Made by a program: the position numbers and the translations under genes. DNA of 64,000 bases from Toxonevra muliebris (taxonomy: Eukaryota > Arthropoda > Insecta > Diptera > Pallopteridae), in the NCBI GenBank assembly GCA_963691655.1, contig OY829330.1:5511800-5575799 (forward strand), given 5' to 3'. A model generated the notes under the pieces. That model made no database searches. It saw only the letters and a program-made list of their open reading frames with translations, and was not told where the DNA came from. Shown here piece by piece: positions 1-12,138 of the stretch (its first letter is position 1; each line of letters opens with the position of its first letter).

Positions 1-588
1 CGCGCAGAGAGTTGCCTTAACCGCATTTAATAAAAATAAGAAACAACGTATTTATATTGAAGTAAATAAGTGATTTTATAATATATAAGTTTGATTTTTT
101 CTGTTTAACATTTTTGCTATTTACTAAGGTTAATGTAAATTTTTATAATTCCGTGGTTTGCTATCATTATCATTATACATTTATTGAAACCTAGATTCTT
201 TATTACTTATCATTTTGTATTGTTTTTATATTTTATAAAAATTTCTAATTTTAATGCAATCTAACTAACCGAATGCAAAACCTATCAAACGCTTGTGTTT
301 GCTACGGCGACTTCTCTGCTTGTTCTGTCACGAATAAATGTACACACACATATATGTGTGAGTAAATCGATCGAAACATAAACAAACAAACTCCGCTCGT
401 ATTTTAATTTCTCCCCCTCTTCTCTCTTCTCTTTGTTGTTTAGAGTAGCACAGTCATGCCGCGCAGTAGTGTGAGCGAGAGGGGAACTGGATGTTACAGT
501 TATCTTACATCTTACATTACAGTTATTCTTACATTTTACACATTTGAAATTTTGCCCATACCGTGAGCTAAAATGTTTACACATCAAA
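1..588 (-). repeat. Inverted-repeat family E, copy cut by the window edge
   Basis: This is the reverse complement of the repeat seen at 40652-41630, 41662-43696 and 30946-34503. Its terminal inverted repeat TGTTTACACATCAAA lies at 574-588. It shares the stretch that contains TTTGCTACGGCGACTTCTCT at about 299-318. The other end is outside the window. No coding sequence is recognisable; the open frame over part of it lies in the repeat and has no family resemblance. The superfamily is unknown. Confidence 0.75.
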
Positions 589-604
589 AAAGAAGCAAAA
601 TATA

Positions 605-720
605 TGAAAACATGCATATAATGTATTATATGTATTTATATGAAACATGCATATAATGTATTTATATGCATGTTTAAATGCATTTATTGTAAAATATGCA
701 AAAATATGCACTAACGATTG
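605..720. repeat. Short AT-rich direct repeats
   Basis: The motif ACATGCATATAATGTATT occurs twice in succession, about 34 bases apart, followed by further ATATGCA variants. It lies just outside the terminal repeat of the family E copy. It looks like simple-sequence drift and has no visible gene. Confidence 0.5.
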
Positions 721-984
721 AATGTCATTTTAAAGGAAATATCATTCGTCAAGATAACTTGACTATTTCACTTTTGAGATGCCCAGTAAAAATATGCATT
801 TGCATGGAGTTCCTTGCCCTACTTATTATATTACAAAATAATGGTTGACCACTATTAAAACATACACTAGAAAAAAGCAGAAATAAGAAGCAAAGCAAAC
901 AAAAGAACAAGCGGAATAGCATTTTGCTGTTAGCAAGGAACTAAAAAATGTTAATATGGCATTCTGTAAAACATTTGCCACTCA

Positions 985-1271
985 AGTAATGTCATGGTTT
1001 GCGGAAAACCTGCCAACGCAGATATTCGGAAGGTGATAATTGATAAAATAAAATCTAGCGACAATTTTTGTACAAATTTAAAAGGGTTAAGATTAGAAAG
1101 ATCGGCAGTACAATCAGTAGTAAAAATAATCAAAAAAGTTACTCAGCGTCAAACAATGCTGCCAATCGTGGAAGTGTATTCGACTTGGCCGATCGTGATT
1201 GGAGAGAATTAGTAGGACATGATAGGACAGGGAAAAATATCGAAAAATTGGTTGTGGGCTTTATAAGGTAG
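985..1271 (+). pseudogene. Tc1-like transposase, N-terminal DNA-binding fragment
   Basis: Two overlapping plus-strand frames give the usual start of a Tc1-like transposase. The first carries KPANADIRKVIIDKIKSSD and then RLERSAVQSVVKIIKK, which fits a Tc1/Tc3-type helix-turn-helix. A frameshift near 1130-1160 leads to the second frame with DLADRDWRELV, which fits the second helix-turn-helix linker. No catalytic DDE region follows, so this is a 5' fragment of about 90 codons. I see no flanking inverted repeats. The assignment rests on motif similarity only. Confidence 0.65.
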
Positions 1272-1615
1272 GGTCAATAAAAGTATCATGTTTGTGTTTT
1301 TCTTTCATATTTTTTGAAAATTTTTTAGTCAATATAAACCTATAAACGAAAGAAAATACTACTTGCTTTGGAAAAGTATAAAAGTTTCTGGGTATAAAGG
1401 CAATGGAACTCAATTATTTTCAGTAATAAATCAAAATTTGATACCCGTTTTTGCGAGAGTGATTCCGAAAAAGCGCCAATCAATCACCTTGATTGTCTCA
1501 CAGGCATGGTTAAGTTTCTTGCCAGCGATATGGTAAAAATAATAACTGTTTTCTATTTCCAAATTGCCGTTACTAAAATAAGTAATATTTCCTATGTTTT
1601 CTTTTCTATTACTAA
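1272..1615. other. AT-rich intergenic stretch without recognised features
   Basis: This lies between the Tc1-like fragment and the PIF-Harbinger element. It has no long open frame, paired repeat or RNA gene that I can support. Confidence 0.5.
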
Positions 1616-4539
1616 GGGCATTCCCTTCAACATATAAATGCCTCGAAAACGTTGTAAACCTTTTATCGAGCCTCGAAAACGAACTGTCAAAATTTGAATG
1701 GAAAATAGTTTACACTCACCTCGTTACATTGCGAGGCAAATTTGATACGTAAACAGCCTCGAAAAAGTACACGAGTATTTCAGTGTTGCCTGCAGTTAAA
1801 ATAATTTGATACTAAGTCTGAGGACCAAAGCGTATTGACATAATAATATGACACTCCGTAAATATGTCGGCTGAATAATGAACCGAATTTTAACCCTGGA
1901 AGGACATGCTTCGTCGAATCGACGACGCATGTTTACGTTTTAAAATTTTTCTTTACAAGTAAGTGTTGGTAAACATTTAATTTAAGAATAAATGTTGTTG
2001 AAAAAAATGTCGTTTGTTGTTTTTCTATATGGTAAATTAATCAAATAATGGGAAACAATAAACTTTCAAAGTTATAGGTGTATAGATCATGTGTATGACC
2101 ACTTCGACGAAGCATGACTTTAGCTTGTAAAAAATATGCGTGGCTAATTCCGGGTTAAAAATAATTCAAAGAAAAGTTTTTATTTATTCAATCTTTGTTA
2201 AAAAAAAAGAAATGTAGTCGACACATTCAGCCATTTCACTACAATCGCAGTGTTTTCAGACTCAATAAAATTAGACCGCTTGATTTTAAAAAATGTAGTT
2301 AGACAGTGTTGCTAAAATATATTTGACCATATGATTTAAGACCGTGAAAATATATATTGGTGAATGGAATTAGATCAAGTGAAACCAGGCCACTCTTAAT
2401 TTGGTACGGCGGTCAAAATTCATTTGGTTAAATGTATTTTGGCCTTGCGGTCTAAATACATTTTTCGATCGTGGCTTTAATTCATATGGCCAAACGAATT
2501 TTGATTGTTGCACAAAATGAAACGCGGGCTAATTTACGTGGTCTAAATTCCATCCAGAGTGTTTTCATTACTTTTCCAGCACTGACACTACTTCACTCAC
2601 CAGTACAATTTCTCAGAAAACGGAAAAAATTAAAGGTTTGAAAATCAACTTTCGTGTTCAAGTGAAGATAAGAGGTTGAAAATTTTAAAAATTCTAAAAT
2701 ATTTTTTTTTCATTCTGGATTCTTAGGTGATTTTATAAAATGTACGCAAAAAAAAAACCCAATTTCGGCCAAAGTGGAGATACGCGGTTGAGGAATAGAG
2801 GCAGAGATATACAGGGTGTGGCAAAAATTTTTTTCCGTGAGGCTCCTTAGTGTACATATATGTTTAAATAACTATTTTTGTTGAATTGAGTTATGTGTTG
2901 ATACTTATTTAGGAACGTTTTTTTGTGTTAATGTAGTGTACTTTGTATGGCCGATGCCTAGATTCGAAGTTATTGCCAATTTTGTATTCCAGTTCGTATC
3001 TTTCGTTCGTTCGTATATTTACATATGGGCAAAGGTCATAAAATGGAATGATGCGGATCCCTATGTATTGTATACCATTGAAAAGGTCTTAACAAGTACT
3101 TTTCAAAAATATATAACACCATTTATCTTCGGTGTTTCATTAATTGGTTATAAGGGTTGACCATTTATTTTTGACCAAAAAAATAAAAGTCATAAAATAA
3201 CTAGTTCGTTTTGGCCAACAAAATAAAAGTCATAACATAACTGTTTTTTTTACCGAAAAAATAAAAGTCAAATATAACTATTATTTCTTGCCAAATATCA
3301 AAAAAGTCAACAATTTACCGTTTTATTTAGCCAATCACGGTAAAAGTCACAAAATAACTTTTAATATTTGACTTTTGCTATAAAACGCATAACCGTTAGG
3401 GTCCCTGCTATAATGTCATCATTATTCTGGGCTAGTATAATGTTGTCTAAAATGGCGCACACTAAAACCCAACGGCAGGATTATTTAATACTTGAATCGT
3501 CTTTGATTTAGATTTTTAGCTCTTTTAAGCTTTTAAACCTTACAGCAATTTTCGATGCGAACTCGACATCTGCTGAAGGTTTTATTGAAGTCGTTCCGTT
3601 GATGTAAGGTACCTTCATTGGAGTTGGCTTTAAACGGCGTTATATTACTCCCAGTTAGTTAATAGGCACTGTCACCAGCCAACCATTCAGCACCGCTTAA
3701 GTACTCCGAAGCTTTTATTAACAACTTACAGTTGTTATAAATCCTGCTATCATGTACGCTACCTAGATTTCCAAGTTCCATGTGGCAAAGCTTGTGATCA
3801 CAAAGAGCTTGAACTTTCATAGAATATATGTACTTACGGGAAAAATATGATTCTGGGTCTTCCGAAGGCTTTTCCGCCAATTTTAAATCTGCCCCATCAA
3901 CATATCCAATGCAGATTACCAATTGCATCTCTTTAGGAAACTGCTTATATGATCTTTGGCCTTGAAAAATCACGTTGTCTTTGATAAGATTAAGGATGAC
4001 TTTGAAGTTTGTCCAACTGACGCGTGCTATTTGCCTGAATCTCTTTTCATCTAAGTTTGGCGAAACGTCTGTTAAAAACCTTATAGATTTCGGGACAGGT
4101 GCAATCTGTAATCAATCTTGCTAGTTACTCTCTACGAATGAAAAATACAGTTTTAAGTCTACATACGAATATAACATGTACCGAAATAAGTAGCTACCAT
4201 CACTTGATCCAAAAATTTCCAGCATATGCAAATCATTTATTGCAGCGTTTTCAATAAATTGAAGTAATGCTTTTTCTCTTCTTGTCACTATTTTTGATTT
4301 TCTATTTATACCAATTTGCTTAACAGTTTAACTGCTGTGTATCAATGCATGGTTGAAAAACAAAAAATACTCAAAAATAAACCCTGATACCAAATACTAA
4401 AATGGAACCCTGATCAAACTGTCAAATAGTTGATTTACGCGCTATTTACACGTTTATCGAAATATGCGTTCCCGACAACAACCATGTAAACTTTCAAATT
4501 TAACACGGTTTACGAGTTTACACGTTCAAGGGAATACCC
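1616..4539 (-). mobile_element. PIF-Harbinger DNA transposon (H1), decayed
   Basis: The ends are imperfect inverted repeats. The left end is GGGCATTCCCTTCAAC from 1616. The reverse complement of the right end is GGGTATTCCCTTGAACG, ending at 4539. A Harbinger-type transposase remnant sits on the minus strand near the right end. About 1.9 kb between the left end and the transposase is non-coding in appearance. I could not fix a 3-bp target duplication: the flanks read TAA on the left and TTA on the right. The element is 3' of castor. Confidence 0.75.
3500..4255 (-). pseudogene. PIF-Harbinger (HARBI1-type, DDE_Tnp_4) transposase remnant
   Basis: The order on the minus strand is: an N-terminal region with ENAAINDLHMLEIFGSSDG (about 4255-4200), RFRQIARVSWTNFKVIL (about 4050-4000), the clearest block at 3973-3659 and a tail with ITPFKANSN and FSRCRVRIENC (about 3640-3555). 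The clear block holds GYVDGADLKLAEKPSEDPES, which covers the first catalytic Asp, and LGSVHDSRIY, which covers the second. The third acidic residue is the Glu in RVRIENC. A stop codon interrupts after GDSAY, and at least one frameshift lies upstream. The family acts as a nuclease with a separate Myb-like partner; no partner gene is visible. Confidence 0.85.
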
Positions 4540-5223
4540 TTATTAATATGTATTAATTTGCTGTTTTATGTAACTTTGGTATTCAATATCTTTTTATTTT
4601 TAGTATCTTTCTTATTCAAATCAAACATGTGTAAAGTTAATGTACTACATAGGACTTGGTTCTAATTGCACTTCCATACTTCTTAATAAATATGTATATA
4701 TGTAAATAATATTTTCTAGCAATCAGTTGATTCAAATATGATAGGGCTTTCACACATGTCATACTTTTCTTCAAATAGGACTAATAACTTTATGAGGCCT
4801 TGTGAATCGGCTAATTATATGTAGACTAGCCAATGGAAGCGTTGGTTGGTTTTTTAGTCCAAAAAACCAATAGCGCAAGCACGACTTGCCGTGAACGCAT
4901 TACTCCTTGCGTAGTTCACACAGAAATACTTGAAAAATACTTACTTATGCTTGACGATCACGGTTTAGATGATTTGACCCCTGTTCGTATGAAATCTCAT
5001 CATCGACTGAAATTTATATTAAGCATTTCTCTAAGTGTAAACCACTAACACAAAATGTGGTAGTATCATTGCTTAAAATATATAAACAAAACGTTTTATT
5101 CAACAACAAATGTGTTTTTTCGCTCTTCCGTAAAATTGATGTTTTTGAAATAGGTTGTTTTGTCAAAAGATATGTATGTATTTTTCTTATTCTATTCGAT
5201 AAAAATTATCTAATTTAGATATA
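4540..5223. other. AT-rich stretch without recognised features
   Basis: An open frame at 4833-5048 has no recognisable family motif. I see no inverted-repeat ends and do not call a gene here. Confidence 0.45.
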
Positions 5224-5404
5224 CAGTGTGCGGAGATTGAAGTGTTACCAAATTCAATTTGCCACAGCAGGCGAGCTTAAATTTAGTACTATGGCAACTC
5301 ATTGTTTACAAGTTTGCAAAAGCATTTGTGTCTAAGTTTTGCAGAAAAAGAAAGTCACAGCATGCGATTGTTAGAGATGTTAATAAAATGTTTATATATT
5401 AAAA

Positions 5405-5500
5405 TATGAAACGGTACAATAATACTGGCAGCACTGTGAAACGTTACGGTGGCGGACGAAAACAACAGCAACTTTAACAAAAATGGTTCAAAAAGTGAAA
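5405..5500 (+). pseudogene. maT-like transposase, N-terminal remnant
   Basis: The sequence reads KRYNNTGSTVKRYGGGRKQ, which fits the helix-turn-helix region of mariner/maT transposases. It then meets a stop, shortly before the LINE insertion. It pairs with the C-terminal remnant at 7652-8096. Confidence 0.55.
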
Positions 5501-5530
5501 GCCATCTCTTGCATTGTGGGCGCGCAGATG

Positions 5531-7650
5531 GGAGACTTTAATACTTTCCAAAGTATTAACGCTACTTCTGTGATGCCTCTGGGTTGAACATAAAAAGCGT
5601 TAGGAACCAACCCACTTTTGTGACACCTAGTAGACAGAAAGTTATTGACCTAACTCTTTCTAATGAAAGGTTAGAGCAGTCATTTGCAAACTGGAAGGTC
5701 CTTAGAGATGACTCTCTATCAGACCACAGATATATCGAGTTTCAGTAGGGTGTTGAAGTCTGTTGATCTACATCCCACTTTTCCGGAAGCAGGGAGGGTT
5801 AGTTCGACAGTTTAGCGGCGTAACTGGTGGGTTGCCAGGACAGTGGCGAATGAAGATGCTATTTCTTCCTTTGACAGCTTCAAATCGGCGGGTTCGGATG
5901 GTATACTACCATTTGCTCTGAAAGAGGGTATTATGCAATTGATACCGGTTTTGAAGAAGATCTTCATCTCCAGTTTGGCTCTCGCTCACATACCTCAACA
6001 ATGAAGGTTAATTGGAAGTTGTTTTCATTCCAAAAATTTAAAAGAACAATTTTACCAATCCGAAAAGCTTTAGAAAAATTAGTATGATGTATTTCTTACT
6101 AAAAGGCGCCTACAAAATCTGGTAGGTCGGATTGAGCGGGCCGTCAATAGGAAAGAACACACTATTGGCAGGGCCGTCGAAAAATTTCGTCCCGGTGGTG
6201 ATAACCAAACTTCTATGGCGTTCTCATGTTCCAAGACACTGGCAGCTTTTTGTCAATTTAAGGCTATTTTTGGTAAAATATGGGGCTTATCACCTTATAA
6301 AGTCTTATGGCTTTATAAGGCTATGATTCGACCCATCATCACCTATGCATCCATAGTCTGGTGGAGCAGACTTAATGTTGACAGCGTTAGGAAAGCTCTT
6401 GGCAAACTTTAAAGGACTGTGGCCATTTGTTGTACGGGAGCTTTTCCTACAACACCTGGCCCATCCTTGGATGCATTGCTCAACTTACCACCCCTTGATA
6501 TTTTTGCTAAAGGAGAGGCTGTCAAAGCCATCTGTAGGCTTAAACACAATGGGTATTGGTATGACACTTGGTGGGGTATTGGTGACATTGTTGAAGATAC
6601 TGACATGGACCTAACATTTCTATCAATGCCATCCGATACAACGCCAACAATTCCAGTTTTAAAACAGCGTTATACAATACAAATTCCAGAGGCCCAAACT
6701 TGGTTTTTGCCGGGACATGGGCTGGGAGTTGATTGTAAGCGCATTTTCACTGGCGGCTCCAAAACAGAATTCGGTTCGGGTTCTGGGGTCTTCATTGAAA
6801 ATTATGGAGAGCACCTTCACTTCTCTCTTGGGTTGTATGCTTCTGTTTTTCAAGCAGAAATTTTTGCAATCATCAAGGCAATGGACCATGTCATTGATAA
6901 TGGTTGGAGAGAAAGGTGCATTTTTGTATTTAGTGACAGTCACGCTGCGCTTAATTCCTTGCTTAATCCTCTAACCACATCTAAACTGGTTATGCATTGT
7001 AAATCCAGGCTTGATTGTGTTGGAAAACACAATAGCCTGCTGTTGATATGGGTTCCTGGATACTCAGGATTTTCAGGAAATGAGTCTGCTCATCAGAAAG
7101 GTTTCGGAAACTGGGTCCAGAACCTGTACTCTCTTTGTCGTCTACAGCCATCAAGACCATCATTAATGAGTGGTTCGATTCGACCCACAATAGTAAATGG
7201 GAGGAACTGAGGGGCTTTAGACAGACAAAGGCCATGTTACCTGTTATCTCGAAGCGTCTAACAGACTTTCTGTTATTACTTAACAGAAAGGCAGCTGGTG
7301 GAACTATACACAGGTTACTTCTCTTGGGCCAAACATTTGCATATGATTGGCCTGGGAGGTAGTGCCTTCTGTGATTCCTGTGGTTTGGAGGAAGAATGTG
7401 AAGAGACGGCAGATCACTTTCTTAGTGTCTGCCTCGCTTTTTGACAGATCAAAGTAAGCATATTTGACACTGGAGTGTTGGGAGACGAACACCTGAGCTC
7501 TTTAACACCGCAGGATCTGCTAAGATTTATTAATAAATCTGGTAGATTTAAAGAATAGCAAAAAGGAACACTGGGTATAGTACAATGGACGTTAAACTTG
7601 TGTGAGTGCTGTATTCTTGAATACTTCTATTACTGTTCCCAAAAAAAAAA
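5531..7650 (+). mobile_element. LINE copy L1 (RNase H-bearing, I/LOA-like group), degraded
   Basis: Coding fragments occur in LINE order. An apurinic-endonuclease C-terminus with VIDLTLSNERLE and SDHRYIEF is at about 5568-5750. Start-of-reverse-transcriptase pieces with AGSDGILPFAL are at about 5885-6000. An RNase H domain follows at 6419-7210, then a 3' tail ending in an A-run at about 7634-7650. Much of the reverse transcriptase is missing. The 3' kilobase is nearly the same as copy L2 at 34930-36640. The clade call rests on the RNase H domain and is tentative. Confidence 0.8.
6419..7210 (+). pseudogene. LINE ORF2 C-terminus with RNase H domain
   Basis: The open frame holds an RNase H-like domain. 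KRIFTGGSKTEFGSGSGVF contains the first catalytic position, where Gly stands in place of the usual Asp (the sister copy L2 has TDGS). Glu follows in VFQAEIFAII, Asp in FSDSHAAL, and WVPGYSGFSGNESA is the last motif. The missing first Asp alone should inactivate the domain. A frameshift after ESA moves the rest of the tail, through the Cys-rich part (CDSCGLEEECEETADHFLS, 7371-7428), into other frames. Confidence 0.8.
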
Positions 7651-7651
7651 A

Positions 7652-8096
7652 AAAAAGACCACCGATGGCCGTTCCTCGCTGGTATTTTTGGAGCCTGGCG
7701 TCAAAGTGAATGCGAGTGTGTACCATGGAACGGTTTTAGAAGGTGCATTAAAGCATTTCGGCAATAGACCATACACTTTTCAACAGGACTCGGCACCGTC
7801 GCCCAAAGCTCGCGTGAACTCAGATTGGTTAAAAGCAACGTTCCGTACTTTATTTCGGCACAACAATGGCTCTCTAATTCACCAGACGCCAATCCGCCAG
7901 ATTTTTTTCCCTAGGGCTTTTTGGACTCCAAGATCCTTACAAAAAACACACAAGTGTACACGCTTTAAAAGCATCCCTTGGACGAGAATGGAAACGAGTT
8001 CCCCAAGACCACATTCGTGCAGCGTGCAACTCTTTTTTTGACAGGATCGATCGTTTAGTCAAGGCTAAAGGTAGTTACATCGAAAATCTGAAATGA
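7652..8096 (+). pseudogene. maT-like (DD37D) transposase, C-terminal remnant
   Basis: This has LEPGVKVNASVYHGTVLEG, then the second catalytic Asp in FQQDSAPS. A single frameshift near 7840 leads to the third Asp in SPDANPPDFF. With that shift allowed, 37 residues separate the two Asp residues, the same spacing as the better copy at 45832-46842. The frame resumes through DRIDRLVKAKGSYIENL to a stop at 8094-8096. Typical maT proteins are about 330-350 residues; this part covers roughly the last 140. Confidence 0.75.
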
Positions 8097-8270
8097 TTTT
8101 TTAAAATTCAATTATTTTTAATAATTTTCCCTACATATACAATAAAAACTGTTCATTGATCTAAAAGTTATAGCCTTTCGAATTCAATCTCCGCACCATT
8201 TATTGAATTTGATTGGGCTAGAAAGGTAATTTTGAAACACAAGTAAATAAAAACTAATTATTATGACATT

Positions 8271-10248
8271 AGGGTGATTCTCTAAGTCTAGTATATGCCC
8301 TTGCACTAGGGAAGAATAGGAAAAATTGTAAAACTTTCCAATCCGTACAACGAAACAAAAACAAAATACACGTCAATCCATTTTGCAACACTTAAAAGCT
8401 TCTCCTGCACCGATACCCATGTATATGTTTGATGCAATGAAATGTAGTATATTAAATGCCTCTCTCACTTTCTCTATGCTTATGGACATTTATTTTTTAT
8501 TTCTTATATAACGTAACGTGCCCTAACTGCTGACAGCTAAGGCAGCACCATCTTTTTTTTTTAATGAACTAAGCTGCTGACACAGTAAATCATCAAATAA
8601 AAGCACTAATGAAACTAAAATATATCAATGAATAGAAATAAATTTAATTTTCAAATATTTTTTCAATAGTATTATTTATAAATTATTTTAAAAGTGGTGT
8701 CATGCTAAACGCTAAAAATGCCCTAAGTCCGACAGTTACCAAGGACACCAAAAACAGTTATTCCTAAGTCCGGACACTCAGCTGCTTAAGTCCGAACACG
8801 ATGGTTTTTTACAGAAAATCGCATTTTTTATTTAATAAATTTGCTATGATTAATCATTTTTTGAAAAGAAAAATTATGAAGTAATATTTCTGTAACCAAA
8901 TAATGTAGAATATTTAAATATTTTTGTTTTATTCTTACTTAAATAGTTTGACCTATTTGCTTGCTATCTTTCAAATAAAATGAATTATTTAATTACATTT
9001 TTACTCAGTTTATTCAGTTATAATACAAAAAAAAAATAATTTAAAAATAAAAAACTAAAAAATAAAGTAAATCCATTCAAAAAATTTTACTGATATCGTT
9101 ACTTTACATAAATATTATTTAGATAAAATTGGGTGGGGTAACTGAAAAAGAAATCAATCCAGAGGAAAACAGCGAAATATAAAAAAATTTACGTTTCACT
9201 TCTTTAGTGTGTAACTACACGTTTTCGTTTATTTAAACTCAGTTTATTTCATCAAATGTTACTCCCTTTGAATTAACTATACCATTATAAATCTAAGTAA
9301 AACGTAAAAACTAATAATGTCCCAATATTTACCGTCAAAATAACTTCTTATTATATGTTCATTACATAATTAGGTGGAGTTTTAGAACTAAATATATGCA
9401 AGAATTGTAAAACAAAATGGTTTAATAATAAAAATTCCTTTGAACACTAATATATGACTACTTGTCCGGAGATAGGAAAACTGAACATTTTGAGTATCTT
9501 AATGCCCGGACCCGTTTTAGAAATTAAAATTTAAATATTATGCTAATAATATATGTAAATTTTTGACACAATTGCCTAATAATATCATTTATAACTGCAA
9601 AGTGTAATTAACACTGAAAAATTTGTAAAAACCTCTGGTAATGAGCTGCATAAAAAGATTAATATATGACAAAATTTTCTGTATTTCTAGCAAAGATTCT
9701 GGAAAAAGTAAATACCTTTCCCTAGGACGAGCCAGAGTTAATTCTGCTAATATAAATTTAAGTAAACACACATTTAGTAAAATCTCTTTTTATTAAACTA
9801 ATTTTTTTGCAACTTAAAAATTACACCGCAAACAGTGTCCGAACTTAGGGCAATACAATTAGCTTTTGTATTTTGCTATAGCTAATAAATAAATACTCTG
9901 GAAAAAAGTAAAAAACTAAAAACACAAATTTAAGGATTTTACTTTGAAAAAATCGTCAAATATGACTTTGTGCCACAAAATGTTTTTAGAAACTAAGCAC
10001 ATAAATGAATGAAGCCTTTTTGGGTTAATCGCGATTTAAACACAAGAAATGATTCTTATGAACGTTTTAGAAAAGATATTCGCTAAAACCTAAAGTGTCC
10101 GAACTTAGGAAGTGTCCGATGATAAGGCACTTTACGTTACTACAGTTCTACGTTAATGTGCGTTCTCGAATTGTAGTATAATTATTTAGTATAATATTTT
10201 TGCATTTTGTTGTATTTTGCAATTATACTAGACTTAGAGAATCACCCT
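8271..10248. mobile_element. Inverted-repeat element F, non-coding
   Basis: It starts AGGGTGATTCTCTAAGTCTA at 8271 and ends with the reverse complement at 10248. The match extends to about 25 bases with almost no mismatches. Both flanks read ATT, a possible 3-bp duplication. A fragment of the same left end recurs at 54775-54905. There is no transposase. Most of the interior is another element (8509-10139). Confidence 0.8.
8509..10139. mobile_element. Element A of the CTAAGTCCGGACAC family, nested in F
   Basis: The ends are TAACGTAACGTGCCC and, on the other strand, TAACGTAAAGTGCC. Near both ends lie several copies of CTAAGTCCGGACAC and variants (for example 8761-8777, 9830-9842, 10095-10108). 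The same family, inverted, makes up the outer parts of 40010-45580. No transposase frame is present, so it is non-autonomous. The flanks do not show a clear target duplication. Confidence 0.75.
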
Positions 10249-10289
10249 ATTAATTTCGATTTTATGTTAATCTCGATGATTGAGCAGGA

Positions 10290-12076
10290 TTAAGTTGGTG
10301 GATACGATGAAGAAGCCCTGCTATAAGGATTTGTTGTTGCACTTGTTGCTAGGCTAGATGCAATAGTATTTGCAGTTGTTGTTGCAGTCATCATTGATAA
10401 TATTGCTGCTGATGGCGGTGTTATCATTGCTGTAGGTGTTGTTGTTGCTGTTGTCAATTTATGTTTATGTGATACCAATTGAGAACGTGATAACACACCG
10501 CAATCGCACACTAAACAATGATAATGTGTTTGTTTCAAATTATATGAGCAAGGTGAATCTAACAACATCTCTGTTTCTATATCTAGTTCTGATGATGTTG
10601 TTGCAGGTGTTTCTGTTAATGTTGTTGTTGTTGCTTTTGCTCCTCGCACAATTAAGCAGTTTTCAGTGCTGGCAACCTTACGAAACCCGGCCATTCGTAT
10701 AAATTCCATTTTGCTATGCAGCCGACGATGAGCAACCACTTTATTTGTATCCGAGCATATAAATTCACACTTGAGGCAATGGAAATGTGATGATTTTTTC
10801 ATTGTTGCTGCCGCTGCTGTTTGTGATGTTGGCAGTGGTAATGTTGATGCACTCTCCATATAATATCGACAAACTGCATAGCCACAGTCCATGTTAGCAC
10901 GATATTGTTGAAAATCATCACCCATCAATGTGTCGAGACGATCATGACGTGCTGTATGTTGCACAAAGCGCGTCTTATCGCAGAAGCTGTAATGGCAATC
11001 GGAACGATTGCAATGAAAATGCGACTGACGATTGCGATAGCCACATTTAGGAAAGCGGCAATCTTCATTAAAGCGAAATTTCAAATAACCGATGGGTATG
11101 TTGCTATCATTTTTTTTAAGTTTAAATGTTTGAAGCGGTTTTTGTGAATGAATATGGCGGTTTCGTTGCTGATGAAAGAAAAACTGGTTCTGTTCCATTA
11201 TACTTTCAATATTAGATGAAGTAACATCATTAATAGATGCAACAGTAGTAGCAGCAACATTATGCTTCATATGCTGTTGCAATTCATGTTTCATCGCAGC
11301 ATTTTTTACACTTTTAAAAAACTCAACTATATTGAATCCCGATGTTGTATTGGAATAAGAATTGGAGCAGTGCGGCACAGATGAACCAGATATATTAGTA
11401 TCACTAACAACAGTAGCATCCTGTTGCAAATGAGGTAAGGCCGCAGGTGGTACATGAGATGGCATAGTTAGAGGATCAGCAGACAAAACAGGAACACCAG
11501 CAACAGAGTTAACTCCCCAGTGTTGTTGTTGGGGTTGCTCTTGGTAAAGATTTATTAATTGCTGGAATGGCGTGTTTAATAATGCTGTTGATTTATAATT
11601 AACTCTTTTGGTTCTTTTAGCGGTAGGAGTCTGTCCAAAGTCAAGTTGGTGGAGCTGCTTTTTAAATTTTTCTACTCCTGAATTGATGCTTAAATCTTGA
11701 GGCAATTCCGTTTCCGCAATATTACCTTCGACATCATTCTTATTTTCATCATAATTTTTATTAAAGCAGAATGATTGATCACAATGTTGCTGATAATAAT
11801 GAGTTTGTAACTTTGCTTCATTTGTAAATGTTGTTTTGCAAATATCACAAATGAAACTTGCGCTTGTTCGTTGGCTACGTCTCTTGTTTTTTATTGTTGT
11901 CCTTGTTTTGTTATTCGTCTGATTTTTGTTTCCTAAACTGTATTCTTTGCCAAAATCATCTTCATCACCAGATAAACTGCCAAGCTGAGGCATTTTATTT
12001 GTTTCTAGTGTCGTTTTCTTTGTTTTATATTCTACCGGAGTGTTTTCAGGATAAAATGTGCCAGCAGCGCGAATAA
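10290..12076 (-). CDS. cas: castor zinc-finger transcription factor, last coding exon
   Basis: This is the last of three visible coding exons of castor (CASZ1 family), a nuclear DNA-binding factor best known for timing neuroblast fates in flies. The exon opens after a TTTAG acceptor (12077-12078) in phase with the previous exon and runs 595 codons to TAA at 10290-10292. Numbering from the Met at 11993, it has a single C2H2 finger (Cys49, Cys52, His65, His70). Then come Castor-type paired fingers: DCRFPKCGYR with HFHC (about 311-350), DCGYAVCRYY with HFHCLKC (about 369-425) and SPCSYNLKQTHYHCLVC (about 480-511). A PQDLS motif at 99-103 fits the CtBP-binding consensus PxDLS. Low-complexity Gln and Thr/Ala runs are present, notably at the C-terminus. 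The reading frame is unbroken. Confidence 0.92.
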
Positions 12077-12138
12077 CTAAATTAAAGAAATTAAAGTATT
12101 TATTCTTCTAAATTATCTTCGTTAATTTATTGCACTAC
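12077..12138 (-). other. cas: castor short intron (62 bases)
   Basis: The donor is GTAGTG, starting at 12138, and the acceptor is TTTAG, ending at 12077. The split codon is G|TT, so phase 1 matches on both sides. The length is typical of short fly introns. Reading through would hit a stop after KVSGSAIN. Confidence 0.85.

Larger units (their letters stand above)
5224..8200 (+). mobile_element. maT-like (DD37D) Tc1/mariner element split by a LINE
   Basis: The terminal repeats are CAGTGTGCGGAGATTGAA at 5224 and, on the other strand, AATGGTGCGGAGATTGAA ending at 8200. Each is flanked by TA (5222-5223 and 8201-8202), the target duplication of Tc1/mariner elements. Transposase remnants lie just inside both ends, with a LINE between them. 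Without the LINE the element would be about 0.9-1 kb. Confidence 0.8.

Noticed and set aside
10436..10702. Leu/Val-rich plus-strand frame resembling a membrane protein
   Set aside because: Antisense of Gln/Thr/Ala-coding repeats in castor; the Leu runs come from CAA/ACA codons read in reverse.
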